Source: Cladocopium goreaui
Lineage: Eukaryota > Sar > Dinophyceae > Suessiales > Symbiodiniaceae
Length of the DNA: 64,000 nt
Reading direction: 5' to 3'
Assembly: GCA_947184155.2 (NCBI GenBank)
Contig: CAMXCT020000491.1
Coordinates: 835,565-899,564 of the forward strand
This document shows positions 23,936-35,419 of this stretch, one piece after another. The notes under the pieces are model-generated. The model was not told the origin of the DNA, did no database searches, and saw nothing but the letters and a program-made list of their open reading frames with translations. The position numbers and the translations under genes were made by a program. Position 1 is the first letter of the stretch, and each line of letters begins with the position of its first letter.

Positions 23936-23985
23936 GACCATCCTTGGATCATCCTTGGATCATCCTTGGATCATCCTTGGGCCAA
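23936..23985. repeat. Short tandem repeat ATCCTTGG
   Basis: Four consecutive copies of a 12-base unit of the type ATCATCCTTGG lie between a coding-like stretch and the following intron. Confidence 0.7.
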
Positions 23986-23999
23986 GTTGCCCTTTCTAA

Positions 24000-26590
24000 G
24001 CCCCAGATCTGCCAGGCTATAGAGAACCTCATGTCCAGACCTGACCGCGAAGTTCTCGAGGCGCGTCCGCACGTCCCTGGCCCTGGATGTTTTATTGCAC
24101 ATGGAAGCAGACAGATGAACTGCCCAGGCCATGGCTCAGGAAGGATGGGAGGCCACAAATGTGTTGTGCTGCTGAGATATTTGGGAAGAAGTTGTTGCTG
24201 TTGAATGCTGTTGATATCTATGATTCGTCTATGATATATTGTGATACCAATCGGAGTCTGTTCTTACTCTAATTTTTTCCTGTGCAGATTGTTTTTCGCC
24301 CAGGTGGAAGTAGTTGATGAGTGGTTGGCCCAGACTGCGAATCATGTCACGGAAGAAAAACATGATGAAATGACGTCGAATCATCATTTTTCAGACAACT
24401 GTGCTTTCATGAGGTCCAAAGGTTTGTACATGTTGTCGCTGCCGCTGGTGCCTCAGAGTGTTTTGAGCAGAACGATGAATGGAGCCCTGCTAAAAATTGT
24501 TATACGGAAGGTCACAGGGACCATAACTTCGATTCGTGCTTAAATTGGAGAGCACTTTCCTGCTTCCATTCCCTCTGGATACAAATAATGGAATTCTGGC
24601 GGGTTCCAATTCCTGTATTTTCTGAGGCCAGTCCTCTATGAGGTAATGGGCACAAGTGTTTCCATTCCAGCTTGCATCCCAGAAACATGATCTTTTTATG
24701 ATACGTTTTGGAAGATTGGCACATGCTACTTTCTTTAATTGCAGCACTCGTAGGCTAAACTTGACCCAGCAACCCAGCGCCTTGAGACTAAATCGACTTT
24801 CTTTGGAAGTTGGTAGTTTGCAGATTGTTTGCAGATAGTTTCCTCCACTCTTCCCAGCAGCCTTGCTTTATCCCGCGCGCAAGGCCCCACGCTTCCCAGA
24901 GGGAGAACATCCAAATTTAAGGACCCGTCACGACCCGACAAACTGTTCACAAACAAAATCATCCAAAAGCAGACCGACCTGAAGATGACCTGAAGACTAT
25001 TGAAATATCTTTAAATAGTCTTCAAATCTTTTTGAATTCGTGTTTCGCTGCATAGCCGTTACTGACTTGTGCAGGAGCGACTGGAGGGAGACCTGGTTTT
25101 GCAGAATGGCGAAGGAATCTTCACCCTTCAGCTGGGTTTTCCCTTTAGGACCAAGCTGAAGCCTCAGATGTGCCGACAGTTGGCCAAAGCTGTTGTCTTT
25201 TTGCTGTAGGCTTGGGATATTTGTCAATTTGTTAATGCTCCCAACTGCAGACTGCATGGGACTGTTGAGATGCGGCTGGACGACACGTGCGCCGCCGCAA
25301 AGGCTCTGCATTTCTGCTGCTGGCTGGACGAGGGCCAAAGTGGGTCTGGACCCTTGAACACCGGCATGCGACTCCGTCACTGAGACACTGCATTGCATGG
25401 TCCTTTGCATGGTGAGTCGCATGGTGAGTCGCATGGTGCGTTGAGGATTTGATGATATTTGATGAGATGTTGGATAACTTTTGATTCGATATCGTTTGAT
25501 GGTTCTTGCATGTTGCTGGATTTAGGCTCCGAAGGCGATGAAATTCTCTCATCCAACTTCGTAGAGGTCGGCATCCAGCTTCCCAAGGCCGGAGCTGCAG
25601 TTCCGCCAGTTGCAGTTTCGATAGCAGCCCTCAATATCTCGCGGTGTCTACTGTGGTTCTTGGAGATTCTCGGGCGCTTGATTTTCTTGAAAGGTTCCTG
25701 GCCTGACCAACATCATGGAGTACTTTGTGAAGAATTACGGCACACAGCCTCATGGCTAAGATAGACTTTTGTAATCATGCTGTGAGACCAGCATTTGACG
25801 GCGCAACTGTAAATCAAGCCGCTTAGCCTGTCTCCATGAGGGAAAGGTGCTTGAAACTTCACCGAGGTCTACGCAAGAATGCACTGATGCTTTGGCAAGA
25901 GCAGCAGAGCGACTGCCAGAGACTGCCACTTAGTCGACTTGGTCGAGCTGTGAGGCGACATACCCAGTTGACACTCGAAGTTTTAAACGCAAGTGAAGAA
26001 GCTCTGTGTCCTGAGGACACCCTTGCAGAGCATCGAAGACACAATGAAGGAGACGCACCTGGCAATCTCGTTACTGTGCTGCTGTCGTTTCTGATCTTTC
26101 GGTGTGGAGGCCAATGTGCACTACGTCTGAGGGTAAGCATGGGTAAACGGTTCTGTGGGATTTGGTGGGTCAGCGTTTCATTCAAGATCCTGTCCAGGAG
26201 TTTTTAAAGCCCTTGACCGATCCAGAAGGGAAGGAGAAAAAGCTCGTAGAGAGCAGGTCTGGCCCTAAAGTCTTCTTCTCCTTTGGTCATTCTTGAAAGC
26301 AATGTCTGCAAAGGCCTGGAAGGCCGCCAACCTGAGCCAAGTTTGTCTGTGCGCGTCTCAGCTGACGTGATGCCACACGTCACATCCTGGTGCTGCGTTT
26401 TGTGGAAGAATCGCCAGGTTGGAGGTTTTGGGCGCACATCGGGTTTCACCACTTTCATTTAATTTTCTAAAAAGGCATATCAAGGCATAATTGTTTAAAT
26501 GTGCCTCGAAATGTCAAGATAGAGTAGTGGTCTTTCGCTGCGGCGATGCTTTGCTTGAGCCGCTGGAGAAGGATCTGAAAAAGGACCGTC
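24000..26590 (+). other. Scattered host exons, family unknown
   Basis: Coding-like + strand islands occur near 24020-24080 (AIENLMSRPDREVLEARP), 25076-25180, 25525-25640 and 26168-26300 (FIQDPVQEFLKPLTDPEGKE). They look like exons of one or more genes. Nothing identifies a function and the borders are uncertain. Confidence 0.3.
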
Positions 26591-26606
26591 GGAGAAATCT
26601 CCAATA

Positions 26607-26775
26607 CATCAAACACACACACACATAAATCATCATGAATCTATATAATGTACCTGTCTGTCTGCCTGTCTATCTATCTATCTATCTATGTATGTATTTA
26701 TCTATCTATCTATCTATCTACCTATCTACCTAGCTATTCGTGCGTCCGTCCATCCATCTAACTATCTATCTAAAG
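26607..26775. repeat. CA and CTAT microsatellites
   Basis: A short CACACA run is followed at about 26640-26775 by (CTAT)n with CTGT and CCAT variants. Confidence 0.8.
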
Positions 26776-26889
26776 ATACAGCCATTTCAGACATGCCCGC
26801 TTTGATAATGGATGTGTTGCCTCACTTGGTGATGCAGTTTGACAACCATGTTCAAGTCATGATGCAGCGGAACTTGAGCTCTTTCTGAA

Positions 26890-28012
26890 GTAAAAAGACT
26901 TTGCCCTATCCCTATCCAGGAAAACTGCAGTCCCCAACCCCAATCCTCCTATGGCACCTATACCTATGATACTTGGCAGCAAAAACCTTCACGTTCCCAG
27001 TGGACAGTGGCATACCCAGACACCTACTTCCACAGCTTCAATAATATCCCCATGCAAGCTTGACATTTTTGAAATCAGAATCCTATAGCTGTCCTTATTC
27101 AAGGATTCTCATTGATGATCGTTTTTCTGACGACTGCCTGCCATAGATTAAGTTGGGATGTTACCCATAACCCAAAGGCCTCGCTGCTATGTATTCCAAG
27201 AGTTCGGAACTCTTATTTTTCATGATGGCACTCTTCTGGTGGAAGCCCCATTTTGGCTGCAGGTCTACTAGTTCGCTTCAGCCCTGCACTGTTCATCATG
27301 TTGGATGATTGAGGGCAGGCTTGATGACTCAAGCCCAAATGAGATGACAGGGGTCAAAACTCTCAATCCCAAAAGGAAACAGTGGAGAACACATGGCGGC
27401 TGCAAAGATTCGTAATTTTACTCTTCGTCTCATAGGTTTTCACTGAAAAGACATCAGGCGTTCCTATAAGGCGGACGAACGTTTCTGCTTCTACTCATCA
27501 GCTTGCGCGATGAAGTCCTTCCGAGGCACACTTGACAACGACCAAACACGTTTTTGCAATTTCATGAGTACCGTCAACAAAGAGGACGAATCACATGGAA
27601 TCATGGCGTGTTGCAGGAAAGATTTGTGTTGAATCTGAACGAAGCTTGCTGTTCTTGATACAAGCGAGTGTGAACTTCAGCTCCTGGAACTTCGCCAGCT
27701 GTGTCGCTTGCCCTAATGCTGCTTTCTGGTGCAAGATCAGACCCGTTGCTAAAGCCTCAATTGGTGCCATTGTAGATTTCTCCGGAAATGAAACAAGCAG
27801 TTGCCATGGCTGGGAGGGTCAGCCCACTTTACACTTTACACTAAGGATTCAGATTCCTCCGCATATCCAGACCATGGAGTTGAGCACTCCAAAGCCAGTC
27901 AGTAGCTGTGTTCAAATCTTTAAAACCTGAAATTACTCACTTGAAGTTCATAGTAGCACCTAGCAGCCTAGCATCTATGTTCGGGAGATACAACGTCTGT
28001 GTGCTTTCTTTC
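26890..28012. other. No recognised gene
   Basis: One open stretch at 27595-27930 (+) has a Cys-containing segment but no recognised motif. The rest is non-repetitive DNA without visible features. Confidence 0.4.
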
Positions 28013-28620
28013 CAAGGTCACTGAAGCGCAGATGCAGGAATTCAAGCAAGACTTCGTTGATGTGGACTTCAACAAGGACGCTTTCATGTAGATTCTTGAT
28101 GCATTTGCATTGGGTTCAAAAAGCCCACATAGAACCATGCGCACACACAGACAGAGACGACTGCGCAGAAATACTCAACCATCTTATTTCAAGCAATCAG
28201 ACCATGGCCTGGATTGTAGAAGTATTCTATGTGCTTCCAGGATGATCAAATGGATGCGCAAGAGGCCGATGGCCCAGCTGATCTAGTGCTTTATGATCCC
28301 AGAACATGGCTATGCCGCTATGCATTTTTTTTGTTTCCACGACGTTCAAGGTTCATGCTCCCACTGAGGTTCGGGCCCACTTCAAGGGTGGCATCTCAGA
28401 CGTCGAGCTGTTTCAGTTCTTCTTGGATTCAGACACAGACAAGTGGCTGCAATGATTTTGTCACGGGCCGGGCAAGCTTGAGATGGAAGTTCTGGAAGGG
28501 GTTGTATAGACTTGAAATGCCACCATCTATGCCATCCTGCCTTGTCAGCTTCCAACCCAGGACAGATCTGGCGATGTCTCCTTACAGGAGTATGTGGACT
28601 ATGCAGCGATGTTGGGCTGA
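28013..28620 (+). CDS. EF-hand calcium-binding protein, exons
   Basis: Three + strand islands read like EF-hand segments. About 28013-28088 encodes EAQMQEFKQDFVDVDFNKD, a helix followed by a loop start as in calmodulin-type proteins. About 28340-28453 encodes SDVELFQFFLDSDTDKWLQ, a degenerate hand. About 28561-28620 encodes DRSGDVSLQEYVDYAAMLG and then a stop, a good loop with Asp, Ser, Asp and Glu at the expected positions. They occur in order on one strand, consistent with one gene. The amino terminus is not found, and linkage to the genes on either side is unknown. Confidence 0.45.
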
Positions 28621-29070
28621 GAAAAAACTTGTGAATATCAGCACTTCTCAGTTGGACTTCAAGAAATTCTTGAGTCTGACCTGTCAACATTAGTATCTTC
28701 AGTGCAATGGTTTTGCGTGGCAACCCCAGGGCTTGCATGGAATCCATTTCACCTATGCATTTGTGTCACTTGTGCGCTGCATCCAGTTGTTCCGCGGATT
28801 TGTGGTTCAAGCCCTTCAAGAGGGTCGGGGCGATCAGAGCCCAAGGGGAGATCCGGTGGGTGTTTTGCCAGCCATCCCACCAGCTGGAGATTCTTATGTT
28901 TGCAGCTCAGAGCCTGTTGGTGAAGGAATTGCTTTGTACACTGTATAGCCTGCAATCCAAACATGTCCAAACCACTGTCTTGGCAAAACCGGCTGCTTTC
29001 CGTGCTGTTTAGGGCAAGTCTTGTTGCTTTGCAAGGGAAGGTATCCCACGAAAGCCTGTGAAGGTCCTGA

Positions 29071-32000
29071 TGTCAAAGAAAGTGGTGACCAAGAAGAAGG
29101 CACACGTGGATGACAAAAGCCAATGAGCGCGTATTGAACATGAATTCGCAAGGGAGCAGCATGTTGAAAAAAAAACGTTGTGAGAAACATCCCCCTGCTT
29201 GTCAGCAGTTTGGAGTTAATGACTGAGGAATATGCCTGCAAGACATTTTCAGGATATACGGATATGTTCTGCTTTTTCGTTTCAAATTGTAAACATTACC
29301 AGCAGACCAGGCGCAACCGCCCGGCGTTCCCGGACTTCCGACTCCGGTTAACGGGAATTCGGGCGTAAGCGTCCTGAGCTCAGGAATTCTTCGTGGGCCT
29401 CCTTGTCCCAAGATGATACAGAACTTTATCTTGGCTTGAGATTAAATAAGTGTAAATATGCAAAGCTTAAAGTGGCTTGTGCCTGTTTTCACTTGGCGTG
29501 CTCCCAAGTGCTGCAAATGAATGCAATTGAATTGCGAGCTTTGTTCTAGAATCTAAAACAAACTGCATAATTCAGGATATTCTAGAATTCATAATTCATC
29601 AATCATTTTTCTTAACAGTCTTAACGTTTAAGATCTCGAAATGGGTGCCTTGCTCAAGGCGCCTAACAAAGCTCGTGTGGCCCAGCAGCAGCGGGTCCTT
29701 GAAACAGCCAGGGACTTGCGGCCCAAAGAAGTCGCGGATGTTTATGTATTTCTTATTTAAGGGCTGCCGCCCCTGCGGCCGATCCCGGAAACCAGCCAGG
29801 CACATCCCTAAATCCAAAGTTGCAGATTTGGTTGTAGATCCCTAAATTCGACCACCACCTTAAAAGTGACCCAAAACCTGGTGCCCGTGGCCACGATGGC
29901 CACTTTTCAGGCGCCGCCTGAGGCGCGGAGGTCACTTCCTCTGGCTCCGACAGGACGGTGGTCGCTGCCACTATCTGGCCACAGGAGCTAAAGCTGGAAT
30001 TCACCAATGTTTTTTTGCTCTTTGAAAGGTATAGCGTTCCCCAGTTATAGATGCTTTAGTGGATTTATCATCTAATTCAGTGGGAAATACCATAAAACCA
30101 TCTGGGGCTGACTTGAGGTATTCAACCCGGAGGAATCGGTCGATGGTCAACCGCTCTGGTTAAGCTTCAACTCTGATAATACAAGCAACATCAGAAGTCT
30201 CCGCGTGGAAACCCAAAAGGCTTTGCTCTTAGAGTACTACCCGATCTACCCGATACAACTCACTACTTGCACTTGTCTGCAAAACGTCCATCAGCAATTG
30301 CCAAAAGGCTTTATTCGCACTCATGCCTTACTTGCGGAACCCGCATCCAAAGCGCCAAAGCGTCAGGACGAATTCGGAGCAAACACAAGCAACCCAATGG
30401 CCGCACGTGCCGCCGAACACAATGGCATACAGGTTGACCACGAATAAGCACTTGAAATAATTCGAAACTGTTGCTGTTGTTGTTGCTGTTGTTGTTGTTG
30501 TTGTTGTTGCTGCTGCTGCTGCTGGTGTTGTTGTTGTTGTTGTTGTTGTTGGGGAAAGAAACCTCTATTCCCTAGCCCGCTCCCCCTTGCTGCCGGCCGG
30601 GGTCGGCGGATTATTTCACAACATTTATGCTTTTTCAATTTAATGGTTTTATTATTTTTTGAACGTGATTTTGTCCGTTGGCAAACAATTCCATGGACTT
30701 CTTTCGGTTCTTTGGCTTCTGGGACCTGCCGAGTTCTGAATTGAGGTCGGAAGGCACGATGGAGATCACAAGATGCTCCGCACTTAGGGCGCTGAGCGAA
30801 GGGATTGCAACAGCACCTGCAACACCGGGGATGATGGGTGAGGTACTCTCCACGAACTGACGGCTTCATCCAGCAGCTGATACTTGGTCCAGGTCGAACC
30901 AGGTTGCGGATGTTGATGTGATGGGATCCACGGGGCTCCGCAACAGTTGGAATGTCATTTATGACCCCAGCTCTGGTGATGCGATTGCCAGGCTGCCACT
31001 TCAGCAATGCGTCGGATGAATATTCACCACTGATTTGTTGAGGACTGGTGTCCTGGACTTTTACCAGTTCTCTGCTGCAGACATCGCCTCATTGGTGCGA
31101 AAGTGCCACTACGATGAGTCTGGACCCCCAATGCACCAACCGTTGCCAACGAATCACCTGTTGGTCATTTCGAAGCGCTGGCAGATTATAATACACTGGA
31201 TGTTGGATGCATGTTTTGCGTAAGTCCTGGGAGATTTTATTGAACGTGAGATCCCAAGGATCCAAATTCAGATCGCCGTTGCTAACATCATCGAGGCAAA
31301 GACACCGCGCTACATGCGAATCGGGTATGAGCAATCATGAGCATGCATGTTGGCTCCGCCATGTCTTTCAAAGAATCGAAGACGCTTGTATGTAGTGCAA
31401 GCAATGTAGTTCTTCGTCATTTTCATGGTCTCGAGATAGTTCTTGATGCACGTCCGCACTTCCGTTCTACAAGTTGCACATGCAATGTCACAGTCTGAAA
31501 ATGGTTTATCTTATTTCCAGGATCGTGCCAATCATGAGCAAGAGCAGTGGGACACAGTGAAGAAAAAGAAGCAGGTCAAGGCAGGCTGAACGGACTGAGG
31601 TCGTGCAAGTACAAAGATTCATGAACTTGGTACCCGTAGTCATGCTATGTCATGCGGTGCGACAGACTCACTGAAAACCAGACATGGTGTCATGAGAGCC
31701 GGTGGCTTGAACTGCATGAGGAGGAGAAGAAGATGAAGGAAGCTGCTCAGAAGAAGATTGAGGAAGATGTGTCACTTTTGTCCTGCTGAACATGGCACTT
31801 TTGTATCATGATGATGATCATGATAATCATGGTGTGATGATATTTGCGATGATATATGTGATGATGACGACTATGAGGACGATGACGACGATGCTGATAG
31901 GTTCATGGAGATTATTGCTGTTGTACTATATACTCCTGTTTGAGAGGTGTTGAACTCGAAGTGCCTGTGCACTTGGCCCAAGCCTTTCTTAGGTGCAAGA

Positions 32001-34900
32001 GAGAGATACTGTTTGATTAAGAACCAATGTGCCAGGAGATGCAACACAAGCATGAAGAAGAGCCGATCGGAGATGTAGCAAGGTGGGAACCTACATTTCA
32101 CCTACATGCACTACATTTCGCCTACATTTTCTACACATTTAGTGCATATTCAGAGGTTTGACACTGCTATGATTTACAATCAGCACACCCTTCCGATAGG
32201 CTTGTGATTGAGGAAGTGTTCATTGGCGAGGCCGCTTCCGGGAAGAGCCTGGAATCCTTTGGTAAGTGAGTTGTGAGTCGTGGGTTGCCTGCTTTGCTTG
32301 TGCAGGAGCAGGATGAGTGGAGCACTGTCAAGAAGAAGAAACAGGTGAAGGCCAAGCTTGGACATGTCAACCTTTCCTTCATTTGAATCAGGCGGCCACA
32401 GATGAAACTCTTTTAGCGTGCAATCTCTTTACGAGTGCATACTCATTTATCAGGAAGAGAAGAAAATCCAAGAAGAGAAAAAGATCAAGGAGGATCAAGA
32501 GCGGAAGGTCAAGGAGGAAGAACGCAAAGTCAAGGTGCACTCTTCCAATCAAGCCTCCAGTTGCTCAATCAAGTTGGTTGGTGCCTTTCACTCTGTGTCT
32601 CCTTGTCTCTTTGAATTTTTGTGCCAGGGTCCGTCAACCCTAGGGTGTTGTTGTAAGGAGCAACTGCTCAAAGAGGAAATTGAGAAGCAAAAGAAGCAAA
32701 ACAACGAGAGGTGCCCTGAGATTGATCATTTTCATAGTTGCCTTATAAAACAAGATAAAACAAGCAATAATATCGAGAATAAGGTAGAATAAACAATAAT
32801 TCAATTCACAAGGATTCCATTCAACACATATCCTTTGCAATTGCCTGGGCATTGTCCACTTTGCTGATCTTTGCTGTTCTAGGAAGGTGCCTTCAGAGGC
32901 TGGAAACTCCGCGACCCCGCCAAGCACCAATCTCAGTGGGTTCAAGTGGCTGAACATTTTGAGAAGCACCAATGAATCCAATAGTTGATCATAGTTTTCC
33001 CCATGAAAGTAGCCAGAAATCCGGGCATCTCCTTCTTTTGGGACAAACCCATGTGTTTTGTTGATGTTTGTTGGCTATATGTCGCTAGTCTGAGTCTCCG
33101 GAAGGATACAAGTTCTTGAGTCCCTTACCACCTTGCTCTAAATCACCAGATATCACCAGGAAGCTTTGAACTTAGGCCAACCTGGCAAAGGTACTGGAAA
33201 GGGTGGCAAGAACGGTTCCAAGAACGGCAATGCTACACCAGGTCGCTTGAGCGCGGTCATTGAGGAGATGGACCCCGGGGACAGTAGTACTCGAGGACTC
33301 TCAAGGGCTGGAACCCAAAGCATCAAGCCAGACTAATTAGTTTGCATAATGGCATAATCATTTGCATATATAGTCGGCCCAGACATGCCCAGACTAATTG
33401 CAGGTCTTGCTTCGATTAGATTCATTCGATCCTGCAAAAGCATGGTTCAAGAAAGCGTTTTGGGGGGGCAATCGACTTGTTTACCCTCCCTGAGACCTAG
33501 TCACAAGAGTTGTACAGATCAAAGAGTGTTGACATTTGTTTTGGAACTGTTTAGGGTTTAGGGTCTGCAAATAAGATAAACACTCAAAGTCCACAGAAAG
33601 AGGAGCAAAACTCACACACATACAGACAGACTTCGCTGGAGCAGGGAAAGCCTCTCCGCCTATGAAGCCCTCGGAGCCTCCGAAGCAGAACACGGTGAAT
33701 GGAATCAATGGAGAGAATAAGGAAGGTCAGATTCACTTTTTCTTGCTTTGAAGTTACTTGAAGTTACTTGAAGTCTACGTGCTGGTGACAAAACAGATCA
33801 AGAAGGATCAACTCGTAGGGAAGTGAGCTGCTTGAAATGCCAGGTGCTGTCCTTCCAACAGATCCTGCCACTTTCTTTGCAGCTTCCAAGCCAGCTGGGG
33901 ATGTTGAGTGGGTGACCCAGTTTGTGCAAGCCAAGGCTTCGGTTGTGAACACCTGCAGTTACAGACATGAATAATCTCAAGTGCAGTGTTTTAGAATTGC
34001 TTCAAGATATTCTTCAACATGTTTCAAGTTCGCCTGCACTGCAAGGACCGAACAGCCCACTGCCAAAGAGACTCCACAAAGTCACACAGCGCCAGCTGCA
34101 CCAGCAGCAACACCTGCGCCACCGCCAGCCGCAGCAGCCCCGGCAGCTGCACAAACTGCACCAGCACAAGCTACACCGGCACCCTCTCGACCAAAGGGCG
34201 GCAGTGTGTGGAACAAGCCACCCACCTTTGCAGAGACCCGGTCCAAGAACGAGCCAACGCCTGCTGAGTCCTATCGCACAAAGCCACAGGCACAGCCGGC
34301 ACCAAAGCCCAAGGCCGAGCCCAAGAACTCCGCGTCCCAGGCGGCCCCAGCGAGTCGAAAGCCGCAGAACAGCAACCACGATGGGAACTCGCGTCAGAAC
34401 AGCGACAGCCACGGCTCACAGGGCTCCCACGGCTCACGCCAGGGTTCCCATGAGTCCAACTCCAGACCCAAAGCCGGTGCCCGATCCAAGCAAGACAAGA
34501 ACGAGTGGTCGATGGCTTAGATTGGCTTAGCACAAGTCTCTTCCTGTGTTCCATGGAATATGAGCACCATTGAGCACCATAGAGCCTCTGCAGAAGAATC
34601 AATACAGCAACTGACAGCAACAGGACATCACATTTCATTCGCTTGCAAGAGCTCCAGCCAGGTGGGAAAAGAATGACTCCAAGTGGGTGCGCAGCTGCAG
34701 TTTTTGAGTCTTTGAGCATTGCCTTGCCATGATATTGTGAGCTCTGCGATTTCTTGGGATATTTTGGGATGATTTGCTTGTCATATCTTGGCATGTTTCC
34801 ACTTTGTTTCACCTGTTTCACCTAGCTGGCCGCTGCTCAGAATGGTCGATGGGATTGGAAGAATTGGAACGACTGGGATGGCAAGGTCTGGCTCTCAAGA
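29071..34900 (+). CDS. Multi-exon gene, tandem copy A, family unknown
   Basis: Exons recognised because they recur in copy B downstream: about 29071-29110 (MSKKVVTKKK); 31045-31120 (VLDFYQFSAADIASLVRK); 31258-31305 (IQIAVANIIEAK); 31522-31590 (RANHEQEQWDTVKKKK); 31710-31770, 32455-32540 and 32660-32715 (Glu/Lys-rich coiled coil); 33187-33330 (GKGGKNGSKNG, then AVIEEMDPGD); 33640-33725; 33839-33962 (VLPTDPATFFAASKP); 33981-34520 (Pro/Ala-rich); and 34828-34890 (QNGRWDWKNWNDWDGK). An additional exon near 32309-32360 repeats the WSTVKKKK motif, suggesting internal duplication. The middle of the protein is expected to be a long charged coiled coil and the C-terminus disordered and Trp-rich. No enzymatic motif is seen and exon borders are approximate. 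Confidence 0.5.
29641..29760 (+). CDS. Small ORF next to a shared GC motif
   Basis: 39 codons from ATG to TAA, containing APNKARVAQQQRVLETARDL. Composition and helix-like pattern suggest real coding, either as a terminal exon or a fragment. Its stop overlaps the start of a 33-base motif also present at 43526-43558 inside the TIR-bounded element. No family is recognised. Confidence 0.3.
   Translation: MGALLKAPNKARVAQQQRVLETARDLRPKEVADVYVFLI
29758..29790 (+). repeat. GC-rich motif shared with 43526-43558
   Basis: TAAGGGCTGCCGCCCCTGC (19 bases) is identical at both places, and the following 14 bases differ at two positions. It contains a small GGGC/GCCC hairpin. A 13-base part (CCGCCGACCCCGG) also occurs on the opposite strand at 30597-30609. 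Confidence 0.6.
30467..30552. repeat. TTG/CTG trinucleotide repeat
   Basis: About 85 bp of TTG and CTG triplets. The minus strand reads as polyglutamine in a longer open frame, but nothing else in that frame looks coding and it crosses exons of the + strand gene. Confidence 0.85.
33981..34520 (+). CDS. Pro/Ala-rich exon of tandem copy A
   Basis: One open stretch of about 180 codons ending at a stop. It has a Pro/Ala/Thr-rich segment (TPAPPPAAAAPAAAQ), then FAETRSKNEPTPAESY, then a Ser/Gly/His-rich tail with repeated HGSQGSHGSRQGSH, and finally SKQDKNEWSMA. Low-complexity GC-rich coding with clear third-position bias supports a real exon, probably from about 34040. The tail is expected to be disordered. 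The KNEWS ending resembles the Trp-containing exons at 34828 and 40475. Confidence 0.5.
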   Translation: MQCFRIASRYSSTCFKFACTARTEQPTAKETPQSHTAPAAPAATPAPPPAAAAPAAAQTAPAQATPAPSRPKGGSVWNKPPTFAETRSKNEPTPAESYRTKPQAQPAPKPKAEPKNSASQAAPASRKPQNSNHDGNSRQNSDSHGSQGSHGSRQGSHESNSRPKAGARSKQDKNEWSMA

Positions 34901-34965
34901 ATACTGTAGTTCTATGTAGTTCTTATGATGATAATGATAACAGAAACAGCACAGCTTAAAAATCC

Positions 34966-35412
34966 AAAAAGATCCAAACAGATACAAAAAGATCCAAAAA
35001 GATCCAAAAAGATCCAAAAAGAGCCAAAAAGATCCAAAAAGATCCAAAACGATCCAAAAAGATCCAAAAAGATCCAAAAAGATCCAAACAGATCCAAACA
35101 GATCCAAAAAGATCCAAAAAGATCCAAAACGATCCAAAACGATCCAAAACGATCCAAAAAGATCCAACACGATCCAACAAGATCCAAACAGATAAAAAAA
35201 GATCCAAAAAGATCCAAAAAGATAAAACAGATCCAAAAAGATGCAAACAGATAAAAAAGATCCAAAAAAGATCCAAAAAAGATCCAAAAAGATCCAAAAA
35301 GATCCAAAACGATCCAAAAAGATCCAAAAAGATCCAAAAAGAGCCAAAAAGAGCCAAAAAGATCCAAAAAGATCCAAAACGATCCAAAACGATCCAAACC
35401 GATCCAAAAAGC
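34966..35412. repeat. GATCCAAAAA decamer satellite
   Basis: About 45 tandem copies of the decamer GATCCAAAAA over about 450 bp, with variants GATCCAAAAC, GAGCCAAAAA, GATCCAAACA and GATAAAAAAA. Because 10 is not a multiple of 3, all frames cycle through the same ten residues, which explains the long open frames here (KDPKRSKKIQ on +, FGSFWIFLDL on -). They are artefacts. Confidence 0.95.
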
Positions 35413-35419
35413 ACCTCAT

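Noticed and set aside
23940..25440. Possible CRISPR-like array from short direct repeats (ATCCTTGG; GTGAGTCGCATG)
   Set aside because: Units are adjacent or have no constant-length spacers, and the genome is eukaryotic.
30363..31007. Minus-strand polyglutamine protein
   Set aside because: The polyQ is a trinucleotide repeat; the rest of the frame is unlike a protein and lies opposite the + strand gene copy A.
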